Shown here: positions 1-6,911 of the stretch, piece by piece
Layout: every line of letters begins with the position of its first letter
How positions within the stretch are numbered: the stretch's first letter is position 1
NCBI GenBank assembly: GCA_020342025.1
Contig: CP070840.1
Coordinates: forward strand, 1,069,504 to 1,083,792
Source: Deltaproteobacteria bacterium
Lineage (GTDB): Bacteria; Desulfobacterota; DSM-4660; Desulfatiglandales; HGW-15
Direction: 5' to 3'
Length of the DNA stretch: 14,289 bases
Position numbers and translations under genes: made by a program
The notes under the pieces: model-generated
Database searches by the model: none
The model's input: the letters and a program-made list of their open reading frames with translations, nothing else
What the model was told of the DNA's origin: nothing

Positions 1-42
1 CCAGACCCGCTGTTGCCATAGAGATCTGTGCCAAATCTTTGC

Positions 43-98
43 GTAGGGCGGGCCACCGTGCCCCGCCGTCCATTGGCAGCCACAGTGGGCTGCCCTAC
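43..98. repeat. Imperfect palindromic repeat, REP-like
   Basis: The left arm begins GTAGGGCGGGCCACCGTG (from 43) and the right arm ends CAGTGGGCTGCCCTAC (to 98). The reverse complement of the right arm, GTAGGGCAGCCCACTGTG, matches the left arm with only a few mismatches, so the transcript could fold into a GC-rich hairpin of about 24 bp with a short loop. It lies 38 bp upstream of the first small gene and has no T-run after it, so it does not look like an intrinsic terminator. Short GC-rich palindromes of this kind are commonly dispersed in bacterial genomes. Copy number cannot be judged from one window. The remaining bases of 1-136 show nothing I can interpret. Confidence 0.6.
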
Positions 99-136
99 AG
101 AGTTGGACGTGGATTGGCCATTGTGAATGGGTTAAG

Positions 137-340
137 ATGGAGAAACACGTGGATCAAACAAAAAGAGAGGTTGATTCCTTCTACCTAAGGGGATACTGTC
201 GCGTCTGTAATCGGCATTATTTTTACAGGAACCAACTGGACACGGAGCAGACGCAGTTCCACCAGCATCACCGTGGGGTTTGCCAGAGTTGCCATTACTC
301 CTGCGTCCGAATTAAACCAAAAGCCAAGGTCGGACCATGA
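137..340 (+). CDS. Small putative zinc-binding protein (67 aa)
   Basis: I do not recognise a named family. The 67-residue product has two CxxC pairs, C21/C24 and C49/C52, plus C56, with a histidine-rich stretch between them (H27, H42, H44, H45, H53). This pattern suggests a single zinc-ribbon or zinc-knuckle fold and there is no membrane segment. Its stop overlaps the start of the amidohydrolase by four bases (ATGA, 337-340), a usual sign of translational coupling, and supports a real gene although no strong Shine-Dalgarno sequence precedes the ATG at 137. A role as an accessory or regulatory partner of the downstream enzyme is inference. It could instead be a chance ORF; the paired cysteines and the overlap make a real gene somewhat more likely. 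Confidence 0.5.
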   Translation: MEKHVDQTKREVDSFYLRGYCRVCNRHYFYRNQLDTEQTQFHQHHRGVCQSCHYSCVRIKPKAKVGP

Positions 341-1161
341 TCATCGATTTTCACGTACACACCGCTTACTATAAAACCACGACGAAGGACTACGATGATC
401 TGCTCAGACGTGCCTGGGGTGACCGCACGGAATGGATGATCCAGACCTACTCGTCGCCGGAAGGTTTTCTCGGCCTGATGGATGAGGCGGGAATCGATTA
501 TGCGGTGATACTTGCAGAGCTGGCACCCATCACGACAGGAATTGCGGATAATGCGTACGTGGGAGAGTTCTGCGCCAAGAGCCCCCGCTTGATCCCCTTT
601 GCCAGTATCAATCCCTATACTTCCACACACCCTGCCGAGGAACTGGAAATGTGGGTTCGGGATCAGGGTTTTCGAGGGCTGAAATTATACCCCACCTATC
701 AGCATTACTACCCCAACGACGCCCACATCTATCCCCTCTATGCAAAGGCGCAGGAACTGGGGATACCCGTCTCCCTCCACATCGGCTCATCCATATTTGC
801 AGGGGCCAGAATAAAATATGGAGATCCCATAACCATGGATGATGTGGCCGTAGACTTTCCTGAATTGGTTCTGCTCATGTGCCACAGCGGAAGACCCTTC
901 TGGTACGATAAGGCCTTTGCCCTGGCAAGACTCCACGACAATCTCTACATGGAAGTGGCCGGCCTGCCTCCGCAGAGGCTCTTGGACTATTTCCCGGGGC
1001 TGGAGCGTCTTGCACACAAGGTGATCTATGGATCCGACTGGCCCGGGATCCCCACCATCAAGGAGAATATCGAGGCCATAAAGCGTTTAGATATGGGGGA
1101 GGACGCAAAGGCAAAGATCCTGGGTGAAAACGCGGCCAAGCTTTTGAACATCTCCAAGTAA
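337..1161 (+). CDS. Amidohydrolase-family (TIM-barrel) metal-dependent hydrolase or decarboxylase
   Basis: The 274-residue protein is of normal length for the amidohydrolase-2 group, which includes ACMSD and gamma-resorcylate decarboxylase as well as hydrolases. The metal-site signature is intact: HxH at H6/H8 at the end of strand 1, H148 in SLHIGSS, H183 in CHSGRPFW, and D234 in YGSDWPG. The GLKLYP segment near residue 116 is also typical. No signal peptide is visible, so it should be cytoplasmic. Members of this group in aromatic degradation clusters often decarboxylate hydroxybenzoates or hydrolyse cyclic intermediates; the sequence alone does not say which. The start is coupled to the preceding small ORF by an ATGA overlap, with AAGG at 326-329 as a weak ribosome site. 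The next gene begins 26 bp later. Confidence 0.85.
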   Translation: MIIDFHVHTAYYKTTTKDYDDLLRRAWGDRTEWMIQTYSSPEGFLGLMDEAGIDYAVILAELAPITTGIADNAYVGEFCAKSPRLIPFASINPYTSTHPAEELEMWVRDQGFRGLKLYPTYQHYYPNDAHIYPLYAKAQELGIPVSLHIGSSIFAGARIKYGDPITMDDVAVDFPELVLLMCHSGRPFWYDKAFALARLHDNLYMEVAGLPPQRLLDYFPGLERLAHKVIYGSDWPGIPTIKENIEAIKRLDMGEDAKAKILGENAAKLLNISK

Positions 1162-1187
1162 ATCTGTGGATTTGAGAGGATGGGGCC

Positions 1188-2564
1188 ATGTTTTACTTTC
1201 TTTTTATCTTGGTTTCTATCTTTGCCCTCTATGCCTTCTGGTTCGGCGTTACCGTTCTGAGGGAAAAGGTTCTTCGGCCCGGCATATTGGGTCTGCTCGC
1301 TTTCCTGGGTATGGCCGCCGCCCTCGCCATCTATGCCTGGGCCCATGGAGCAGGCTATCTGTCCAACCCCGTGGCCCAAGTCATCCAGATCATTGTGGCG
1401 GTACTCATTGTGCTCTTCACCGTGGCCATGTTCATCCCCATCGGCCGAAACGCCAAGGCCTTGGAGGGGACCAGGGGGATGCTCGAAGGTGAGCCGGAGA
1501 AGTTCAACCAGAAGGATACGGCCTTCAACGTGGCCCATGTGGGCGGGTATGGCCCTGATGTGGGGAAGAAGCGATGGGCCCTTCAGAGCCAAGATATTTT
1601 CGGGGGAATCTATTGGACGCTCGTGATGGGACTGAGACATCAGGTGGAGGGCAAAGTGAATCCCGTGAAACAGAGAGAAGGGATCTCCCCCGAGGAGGTT
1701 ACAAAAGAGATAAAGCGGATGGCAAAGTACGCGGGTGCGGACATGGTGGGCATCACCGCGGTCAAGCAGGATTTCACCTATAGCGAGGCCTTTTCCTACG
1801 AGGAGTCCAAGCTGGAGACAGGGCCCGCCGTCACCACACCCGTTGAGCTGAACCACAAGTATGTCATTGTCTTGGCAAAGGAGATGGATTACGAGGCGGT
1901 GAATACCACCCTCACGGACAAAAACGAGCGGAATTTGGCTGAGGTGGGAAAGGCCTACTATGAAGTGGCCCAGGTGGCCGTTGCTCTCGCCTCATACATC
2001 CGAGCGCTCGGTTACCCGGCCCGGGCACATCATCTGCGAAACGAACAGATATTCCATGTCCCCCATGCAGTAGATGCTGGTCTGGGAGAACAGGGAAGGT
2101 TCAATTATCTCATTACACCTGAATATGGGCCGCGTGTCCGCCTGTCCGCAGTAACCACAGATCTGGAACTGGTGGAAGACAAGCCCATTGACATGGGGGT
2201 CCAGGATTTCTGTATCAACTGCCGACTGTGTGAAATAAATTGTCCGTCCAATGCCATTGATGAGGAAAAGGCTCTCGTCCGGGGATACAGAAAATGGCCA
2301 CAAGCCTTTGAAAAGTGCTTTCTTTTCTGGGTCTCAGGGGCCAATACTTTTGCCTGCACCCTTTGTCTAAAAATTTGCCCCTGGAACAAGCCGCGATTTT
2401 TCGTGCACAAAATCAATTTCTTTGCGGCAAGCCGATCGGCAGTGGCGAGAAGGGTTCTCTACTACATGGCTATCATTTTCTACGGGAAGAGGATCAAAGT
2501 GGAGAGAGTTCCCCACGAAGGGGAAGTGGAGATGCCTCCTGAGACGAAAACCTGGGGTAAATAA
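1188..2564 (+). CDS. RdhA-like reductive dehalogenase homologue with N-terminal membrane anchor
   Basis: This is a corrinoid and iron-sulfur protein of the reductive dehalogenase family, whose known members remove halogens from organohalides by reduction. The C-terminal half shows both 4Fe-4S motifs: C342/C345/C348/C352, and C377 with C390/C393/C397 followed by PWN. The family-typical corrinoid-domain stretch lies at about 270-330 and includes GLGEQGR, LITPEYGPR and VTTDL. No twin-arginine signal is present. Instead there are three hydrophobic helices at about 3-22, 32-52 and 64-85. Basic residues lie after helix 1 (R25, K27, R30) and helix 3 (R87, K90), which by the positive-inside rule places the catalytic domain in the cytoplasm. 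At 458 residues it is close to usual RdhA length. AGAGGA at 1175-1180 precedes the ATG. Actual dehalogenase activity is inferred; another reductive bond cleavage is possible. Confidence 0.85.
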   Translation: MFYFLFILVSIFALYAFWFGVTVLREKVLRPGILGLLAFLGMAAALAIYAWAHGAGYLSNPVAQVIQIIVAVLIVLFTVAMFIPIGRNAKALEGTRGMLEGEPEKFNQKDTAFNVAHVGGYGPDVGKKRWALQSQDIFGGIYWTLVMGLRHQVEGKVNPVKQREGISPEEVTKEIKRMAKYAGADMVGITAVKQDFTYSEAFSYEESKLETGPAVTTPVELNHKYVIVLAKEMDYEAVNTTLTDKNERNLAEVGKAYYEVAQVAVALASYIRALGYPARAHHLRNEQIFHVPHAVDAGLGEQGRFNYLITPEYGPRVRLSAVTTDLELVEDKPIDMGVQDFCINCRLCEINCPSNAIDEEKALVRGYRKWPQAFEKCFLFWVSGANTFACTLCLKICPWNKPRFFVHKINFFAASRSAVARRVLYYMAIIFYGKRIKVERVPHEGEVEMPPETKTWGK

Positions 2565-2619
2565 CGAACAGCACTTTGTCATCTTTCTACTACCGCAGTC
2601 ATTAACTCCCGCTTTTCAG

Positions 2620-2648
2620 TTGACAGAGGAGAATTCCAATTGTATACG
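2620..2648 (+). promoter_or_regulatory. Candidate sigma-70 type promoter of the GntR-led operon
   Basis: A perfect TTGACA box lies at 2620-2625 and, after 17 bp, TATACG at 2643-2648, which matches the first four bases of the TATAAT consensus. A second possible -10 box, TATACT at 2665-2670, has no good -35 box at normal spacing. Both candidate -10 boxes lie inside the GTATAC repeat array, as expected for a repressor-controlled promoter. This is a visual match only. Transcription would run into the regulator gene and the downstream operon. Confidence 0.4.
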
Positions 2649-2672
2649 CGTTGTATACAATTGGTATACTTT
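2636..2672. promoter_or_regulatory. Triple GTATAC operator, probable GntR/FCD binding array
   Basis: Three GTATAC cores sit at 2642-2647, 2653-2658 and 2664-2669, exactly 11 bp apart, so they face the same side of the helix. They form three tandem 11-bp units (2640-2650, 2651-2661, 2662-2672). The outer bases also make a perfect interrupted palindrome, CCAATTGTATAC (2636-2647), a 5-bp spacer, then GTATACAATTGG (2653-2664). Palindromes with a GTATAC-like core are known operators of FCD-type GntR regulators such as the UxuR group. The array ends 10 bp before the start codon of exactly such a regulator, which suggests autoregulation and control of the whole downstream operon. Confidence 0.75.
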
Positions 2673-2682
2673 GGGCCTGCCC

Positions 2683-3402
2683 ATGCAGCAACTGGATTTC
2701 AAAACCCTAAAAAATCAAAAACAGAGTTCTCGCTCTCTGGCCGAACAGGTCTATAAGGAGCTTCACTGGGCCATCATCACGGGGAAGATACCGAGTGAAA
2801 CACGCCTTGTGGAGTCGGTCCTGGCTGAGCAGATGGGGGTCAGCAGGACACCCGTAAGAGAGGCCTTACAGAAGCTCGTCTCTGACGGCAGTGTCTACGC
2901 CATTCCGCGGGCTGGATATATCGTGGAAGACATGTCTGAGCGCGATGTGGTGGACCTCTTTATGGCCCGGGCCGCTGTGGAGAGAATCATCGTGAGGCTG
3001 GCGGCGGAAAGAATCACGCCTGATGAACTCGATCGGCTTGAGGCGAACCTTAAAGAGATGACTAAACTCCTAAAGGGTGCCTTGACCAATGAAATGATTG
3101 ATCTTGATACAGAGTTTCATCAGCTTCTCAGCAGGGCCGCAAGGAGCAAAACCTTATACGAACTCAACCAACTTCTCATTAGGCGCACTCTACGATTTCG
3201 TGTCTTCTGTCTTCGCGTTCCCGAAATCGCGAAAGTGACCAGGGATGGGCACGAGCTCATTGTCAAAGCACTCAAATCCCATGATCCAAAAAAGGCTGAG
3301 GAGGCGATTCTGTCTCACCTGGAGGACACGAAAAAGACAGTTGCTTACTATGTGGAAGAATTGAGGCGCGAATCGTTCATGACGGGTGACATTGAACTTT
3401 AG
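2683..3402 (+). CDS. GntR-family transcriptional regulator, FCD (FadR-like) subgroup
   Basis: This is a ligand-responsive DNA-binding protein of 239 residues, the normal length for the subgroup. A winged helix-turn-helix spans about residues 17-83, with the recognition stretch LAEQMGVSRTPVREAL. An all-helical FCD ligand domain follows at about 88-225 and keeps the usual metal or acid-binding residues D142, H146, H190 and H212. The open frame extends upstream to 2422, but that would overlap the preceding gene and run through the operator, so I chose the ATG at 2683. There is no clear Shine-Dalgarno sequence before it, so initiation may be weak or on a very short leader. It is first in the operon and 16 bp before the CoA ligase. 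The likely effector is a pathway acid or its CoA ester (inference). Confidence 0.9.
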   Translation: MQQLDFKTLKNQKQSSRSLAEQVYKELHWAIITGKIPSETRLVESVLAEQMGVSRTPVREALQKLVSDGSVYAIPRAGYIVEDMSERDVVDLFMARAAVERIIVRLAAERITPDELDRLEANLKEMTKLLKGALTNEMIDLDTEFHQLLSRAARSKTLYELNQLLIRRTLRFRVFCLRVPEIAKVTRDGHELIVKALKSHDPKKAEEAILSHLEDTKKTVAYYVEELRRESFMTGDIEL

Positions 3403-3404
3403 TC

Positions 3405-3414
3405 GGGGAGGAGG
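3405..3414 (+). promoter_or_regulatory. Strong ribosome binding site that sets the CoA ligase start
   Basis: GGGGAGGAGG lies four bases before the ATG at 3419. It fixes the ligase start there rather than at the in-frame GTG at 3386, which overlaps the end of the regulator gene and has no comparable site. Confidence 0.7.
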
Positions 3415-3418
3415 CGTT

Positions 3419-4747
3419 ATGGATAGCGGTTATTATGATCCGGAGATAGAAACCGCCTCACGAGATGAGATCGGAGAACTACAAGAGGAAAAACTGAAGG
3501 GAATCGTCAGGCACGCATGGGAAAAAAGCGCCTTTTATAAAAGAAAATTTGAGGAAGCGAACCTCACCCCGGATAAGATCCGATCCCTCGAGGACATTTC
3601 CCTTTTGCCTTTTATTTCGAAAGAGGATCTAAGAGAGGACCAGAGCAAATTCCCGCCTTGGGGCAGTATGCTCACGTTGCCCTTTGAGGAATGCCAACGT
3701 GTGCACCAGACTTCGGGGACGACGGGACAACCCCTCAGGGTCGTGGACACTGAAGAGGATTGGACCAAGTTTTGCCACATGCATGCCCGGATGCTTTACG
3801 CGTATGGCGTCCGAAAGACGGATATGGTCATGCCCGCGTTTGGATTCGGCCCCTTTATCGGATTCTGGGCATCATACTATGCCGCCCAAGAGATGGGTTG
3901 CACCCTGTTTGCCACAGGAGGGTTCAAGACCGAACAGCGGATTAATGCCCTTTTGAACTACCCGATCACGGCTATGGGCTCTACCCCGTCCTATGCCCTC
4001 TACATGGCCGAAGAGGCAAAAAAGATGGGGATAGACCTGAAAAAAGAGGCGAAGATCCGGATCAGCTGGCATACAGGAGAGCCGGGAGGTGGAATCCCCA
4101 GTGTGGTGAAGAAAATCGAAGACGCTTACGGGTGCAAGGCCTTTGATTTTATTGGTTCCACTGAGATTGGCCCCTGGGGCTTCAATTGTGAATTTCAATC
4201 AGGACTCACCCACATAAACGACGACTGGGTTTGTTCGGAGGTTCTCGATTTTCAGACCGGTGAGCCCGTGGGGCCAGGGGGCACCGGTGAGCTCATCCTG
4301 ACGAATCTGGAGCGACGGGCCCATCCCTTTCTCAGGTACCGCACCCGGGACATCGTGAAAGTGGCTGATAGGGACTGCCCCTGTGGACGGACCCTCTTCA
4401 GCCTGGAAGGAAGCGTGCTGGGTAGATTGGATGATATGAAGAAGATTCGAGGCATCATCGTATACCCGAGCAGGATCGAGGAAATTATTCGCCAATTTGC
4501 AGAGGTGGATGAATTTCAGATGGTATTCACCCGGGCGGAAGGTCTGGATGAGATCATCGTGAAGATCGATCCGGTGCCTGAACTGGGGTCCGCATCCCAT
4601 AAGGAATTTCAGGTAAAGGTGGAAAAGGCCCTGCAAGTGGGTCTGGGTATTCGCGTATCCGTGGAGATCCTGAAGCACGGGAGCCTCCCCAGGTGGGACC
4701 ACAAGGCCAAGAGAATTCTAGACGAGAGAGAGGATGTTCCGTTCTAA
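3419..4747 (+). CDS. Phenylacetate-CoA ligase (PaaK)-like AMP-forming acyl-CoA ligase
   Basis: The enzyme would activate a carboxylic acid, probably aromatic, to its CoA thioester using ATP, through an acyl-adenylate. The 442 residues match the compact PaaK-type ligases (about 430-450). Motifs seen in order are the phosphate-binding loop TSGTTGQP (98-105), HTGEPGG (218-224), GSTEIG (246-251), YRTRD (307-311), CPCGRT with C320 and C322 (320-325), GRLDDMKKIRG (335-345), and the C-terminal HKAKRI (428-433), which carries the expected catalytic lysine. No signal peptide or membrane helix is seen, so it is cytoplasmic. It follows the regulator by 16 bp and shares its operon. The precise acid cannot be read from the sequence; the neighbouring transporter, UbiD-type decarboxylase and dehalogenase homologues favour an aryl or aryl-acetic acid. 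Confidence 0.88.
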   Translation: MDSGYYDPEIETASRDEIGELQEEKLKGIVRHAWEKSAFYKRKFEEANLTPDKIRSLEDISLLPFISKEDLREDQSKFPPWGSMLTLPFEECQRVHQTSGTTGQPLRVVDTEEDWTKFCHMHARMLYAYGVRKTDMVMPAFGFGPFIGFWASYYAAQEMGCTLFATGGFKTEQRINALLNYPITAMGSTPSYALYMAEEAKKMGIDLKKEAKIRISWHTGEPGGGIPSVVKKIEDAYGCKAFDFIGSTEIGPWGFNCEFQSGLTHINDDWVCSEVLDFQTGEPVGPGGTGELILTNLERRAHPFLRYRTRDIVKVADRDCPCGRTLFSLEGSVLGRLDDMKKIRGIIVYPSRIEEIIRQFAEVDEFQMVFTRAEGLDEIIVKIDPVPELGSASHKEFQVKVEKALQVGLGIRVSVEILKHGSLPRWDHKAKRILDEREDVPF

Positions 4748-4748
4748 A

Positions 4749-4862
4749 GAGGCTGTCGGAAAACGCCCATCTGCTGCGTTACCCTCATCCCTCGGGATTT
4801 CGGAAGCCTTGCATCTGGACATTTTCCATCAGCCTCTGAGAAGCCGGTTTTTCGACAGTCTC
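4749..4862. mobile_element. MITE-like element with terminal inverted repeats
   Basis: The 114-bp spacer segment is bounded by GAGGCTGTCGGAAAA (4749-4763) and TTTTTCGACAGTCTC (4848-4862), which are inverted repeats matching at 13 of 15 positions. An inner, looser inverted pair (about 4760-4777 and 4806-4825, around CCCATCTGC and GCATCTGGA) makes the whole piece foldable. It codes for no recognisable protein. It fills nearly all of the only large gap inside the operon and starts two bases after the ligase stop codon. It may be a non-autonomous element or a large REP-type palindrome. Only a genome-wide copy search could decide which. Confidence 0.6.
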
Positions 4863-4895
4863 AAAGAAATGCCTTGGATAGAAGAAGAGAAGATC

Positions 4896-6032
4896 ATGGG
4901 GAACAAACAAGAATCCACAACCAAAATCGTGGCCCCTCAAGACAAATTTGATCAACGAAACCAGATGCACACCCAAGCGGCCATAGGGGGTTTGGGGGAG
5001 AAGGTGCAGAAACGCTGGACCACTGAGTCCATAGATCCCTTTCGGCGTATCTTTTATCCTGAGACCAGACCCCAAAACGTACCCATGCGATCCTGGCGAA
5101 AGGTGGCAGACGGGCCCCTAAATCCAAACAGGATTGAAGTCAATGACACGAAAGAGATGGCCAAGAATGTTAAGGAAGTGGCCCTCTTCCTTGGGGCGGA
5201 CCTGGTGGGCCTATGTGAGTTAAACCAGGCCTATGTGTATAGCCGCACAGGGCTTCGGATCGACTTTGCCAAGGGGACGGCGGGTCAAGAGATCCAGCTG
5301 CCCCACAAATATGCCGTCTCAATCGGCGTAGAAATGAACTACCGCAGGATGCGCTACGCGCCAGGCTGGATCGACAATGCAGAGGTGGGCCTGGGTTATC
5401 TGAACGCGGCGAGGGTGGCGGTCGCCCTCGCTGCCTATATCCGGGAACTGGGATATGCGGCCAGGGCCCATTTCTTCATTAATGAATGGGTCCAACACGT
5501 TCCCATTGCCGAGGCGGCCGGTCTGGGAGAGTTGGGTCGACTCGGTATTCTCATCACACGCAGGTACGGCCCTCGGCTGCGGCTTTCCACCGTGACCACC
5601 GATCTTCCCCTTGCTGTGGATTCTCCTGTGGACATAGGTGCCGTCGAATTCTGCGAGATCTGCGGTAAGTGTGCCAAGAATTGTCCGTCGCAGGCCATCC
5701 CTCACGGGGATAAGATAGTGGTTCGGGGCGTGGAAAAGTGGCAGCTTGATGATCGGGCGTGCCAGCGCTTCTGGGTCTCAAACCCCAACCGTTGGAATGA
5801 TTGCGCCCGCTGCATAACCGTATGCCCATGGAACCGACCGGATGTCTTGCATCACAGGTTCTTTGCATGGACGGCCAAATATTCCCATGCGATGCGGAAA
5901 TTCCTCCTTTGGGCGGATGATCTGGTCCGTGGGAAACGTCCAAGGCCTGTGGTGAAATGGCTGGATTATCAGGAAGGGGGTCGTAGGGCCAAGTCCGTCA
6001 TGGACCTCATAAGGAATCAGGCAAAGGAGTAG
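4896..6032 (+). CDS. RdhA-like reductive dehalogenase homologue, soluble form
   Basis: This is a second, diverged member of the reductive dehalogenase family. It has 378 residues from the ATG at 4896, which follows a purine-rich stretch (4881-4893). An in-frame ATG at 4734 is rejected because it would translate the inverted-repeat element and overlap the ligase. Both 4Fe-4S motifs are intact: C253/C256/C259/C263, and C289 with C303/C306/C310 followed by PWN. The corrinoid-domain block at about 180-237 includes GLGELGR, LITRRYGPR and VTTDL. There is no Tat motif, signal peptide or membrane helix, so it should be cytoplasmic, unlike exported respiratory RdhA proteins. Length and overall pattern favour RdhA-like over epoxyqueuosine reductase QueG. 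It shares blocks with the upstream homologue but lacks its N-terminal anchor. Three bases separate it from livH. Confidence 0.85.
   Translation: MGNKQESTTKIVAPQDKFDQRNQMHTQAAIGGLGEKVQKRWTTESIDPFRRIFYPETRPQNVPMRSWRKVADGPLNPNRIEVNDTKEMAKNVKEVALFLGADLVGLCELNQAYVYSRTGLRIDFAKGTAGQEIQLPHKYAVSIGVEMNYRRMRYAPGWIDNAEVGLGYLNAARVAVALAAYIRELGYAARAHFFINEWVQHVPIAEAAGLGELGRLGILITRRYGPRLRLSTVTTDLPLAVDSPVDIGAVEFCEICGKCAKNCPSQAIPHGDKIVVRGVEKWQLDDRACQRFWVSNPNRWNDCARCITVCPWNRPDVLHHRFFAWTAKYSHAMRKFLLWADDLVRGKRPRPVVKWLDYQEGGRRAKSVMDLIRNQAKE
6023..6029 (+). promoter_or_regulatory. Ribosome binding site for the TTG start of livH
   Basis: AAAGGAG lies six bases before TTG at 6036 and overlaps the last codons of the preceding gene. 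It supports TTG initiation, which keeps the first membrane helix of LivH at full length. Confidence 0.7.
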
Positions 6033-6035
6033 AGA

Positions 6036-6911
6036 TTGTTTATCCAACAAATCTTTAATGGCCTCATGCTGGGCAGCACCTATGCCCTGATTGCCATCGC
6101 CTTCACCCTCCTTATGGGCATTTTGAACATGCTCAACTTCGCCATTGGCGAGATATTCATGCTCGGGGCCATCTTTGGTCTCGCCTTTGTGAACCTGGGG
6201 TTGCCCTTTTACCTGGCCGTTCCTCTGGCCATGGTCTGCACAGGTTTTTCCTGCCTGCTCGTTGAGCGTTTCTCCTTTCGACCCCTTAGAAATGCACCTC
6301 CCCTGGTCCCGCTGCTCAGCACGATCGGATTCTCTATCCTGTTTCAAAACGCGGCCGTAAATCTCTTCGGCTCAGAACGGACACAGTTTCCCCAGTGGAT
6401 GGAGCCCGTTAACTTCCATATTGGGCCTGTTCTCATTTCATCAACCCAAGTCATCACGCTGGGGCTCGCCGTTTTGTTGATGGTCGCCTTAGATCTCTTT
6501 ATCCAACGGACGAGACTGGGAAGGGGAATGCGTTCCGTTGCAGAGAGCTTAGATACCGCCAACATATTGGGGGTGGACAGCAATCTCATTATTCTCATGA
6601 CCTTCTTTTTTTCCGGGGCTCTCGCTGGAGCGGCTGGGATCATTTTTGGTATAAGCTTTTCCATCGTCTCACCCTTTATGGGCATGGAGCCAGGCATTAA
6701 GGGGATCGCCGCCATGATCGTGGGCGGCATGGGAAATCTGAGGGGCGCGATCGTGGGCGGCATGTTTATCGGGATCATAGAGGTCCTGAGTGTGGCCTAT
6801 TTCGGATCTTCCACAAGGGATTTTGCGGTCTATGGCCTCCTGTTTCTCGCCCTGTTGCTGCGGCCCCAGGGAATCCTTGGGGTCTTGCAGCCTGAGAAGG
6901 AGAGAATTTAA
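6036..6911 (+). CDS. livH: LivH-type ABC transporter permease
   Basis: This is one of two inner-membrane permeases of the branched-chain amino acid type (HAAT) ABC importers. The 291-residue protein is of usual length and almost wholly hydrophobic, with about eight predicted helices. The N-terminal stretch GLMLGSTYALIAIAFTLLMG and the later ATP-binding-subunit contact region KGIAAMIVGGMGNLRGAIVG are typical of LivH. The start is TTG with a good AAAGGAG. It overlaps livM by one base (TAATG). Transporters of this family also carry aromatic acids such as benzoate and hydroxycinnamate types, and the surrounding catabolic genes make an aromatic or cyclic acid the more likely cargo than leucine (inference). 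Confidence 0.93.
   Translation: MFIQQIFNGLMLGSTYALIAIAFTLLMGILNMLNFAIGEIFMLGAIFGLAFVNLGLPFYLAVPLAMVCTGFSCLLVERFSFRPLRNAPPLVPLLSTIGFSILFQNAAVNLFGSERTQFPQWMEPVNFHIGPVLISSTQVITLGLAVLLMVALDLFIQRTRLGRGMRSVAESLDTANILGVDSNLIILMTFFFSGALAGAAGIIFGISFSIVSPFMGMEPGIKGIAAMIVGGMGNLRGAIVGGMFIGIIEVLSVAYFGSSTRDFAVYGLLFLALLLRPQGILGVLQPEKERI

Noticed and set aside
1026..1856. 276-residue minus-strand open frame
   Set aside because: It lies antisense across two well-supported genes, has low-complexity H/G/E-rich composition and no recognisable domain.
2422..2682. Upstream extension of the GntR-family gene to 2422
   Set aside because: The added residues overlap the anchored RdhA-like gene in another frame and translate the operator region; the family fold starts after 2683.
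4459..4464. GTATAC hexamer inside the CoA ligase gene as a further operator
   Set aside because: It is a single hexamer in coding sequence without the flanking AATTG symmetry; chance occurrence is likely.
4734..4895. Upstream extension of the soluble RdhA-like gene to the ATG at 4734
   Set aside because: It would translate the MITE-like repeat and overlap the ligase end; the extra residues resemble no RdhA N terminus or Tat signal.
5778..6347. 189-residue minus-strand open frame
   Set aside because: It is antisense to the RdhA-like and livH genes, biased in composition and without motifs.
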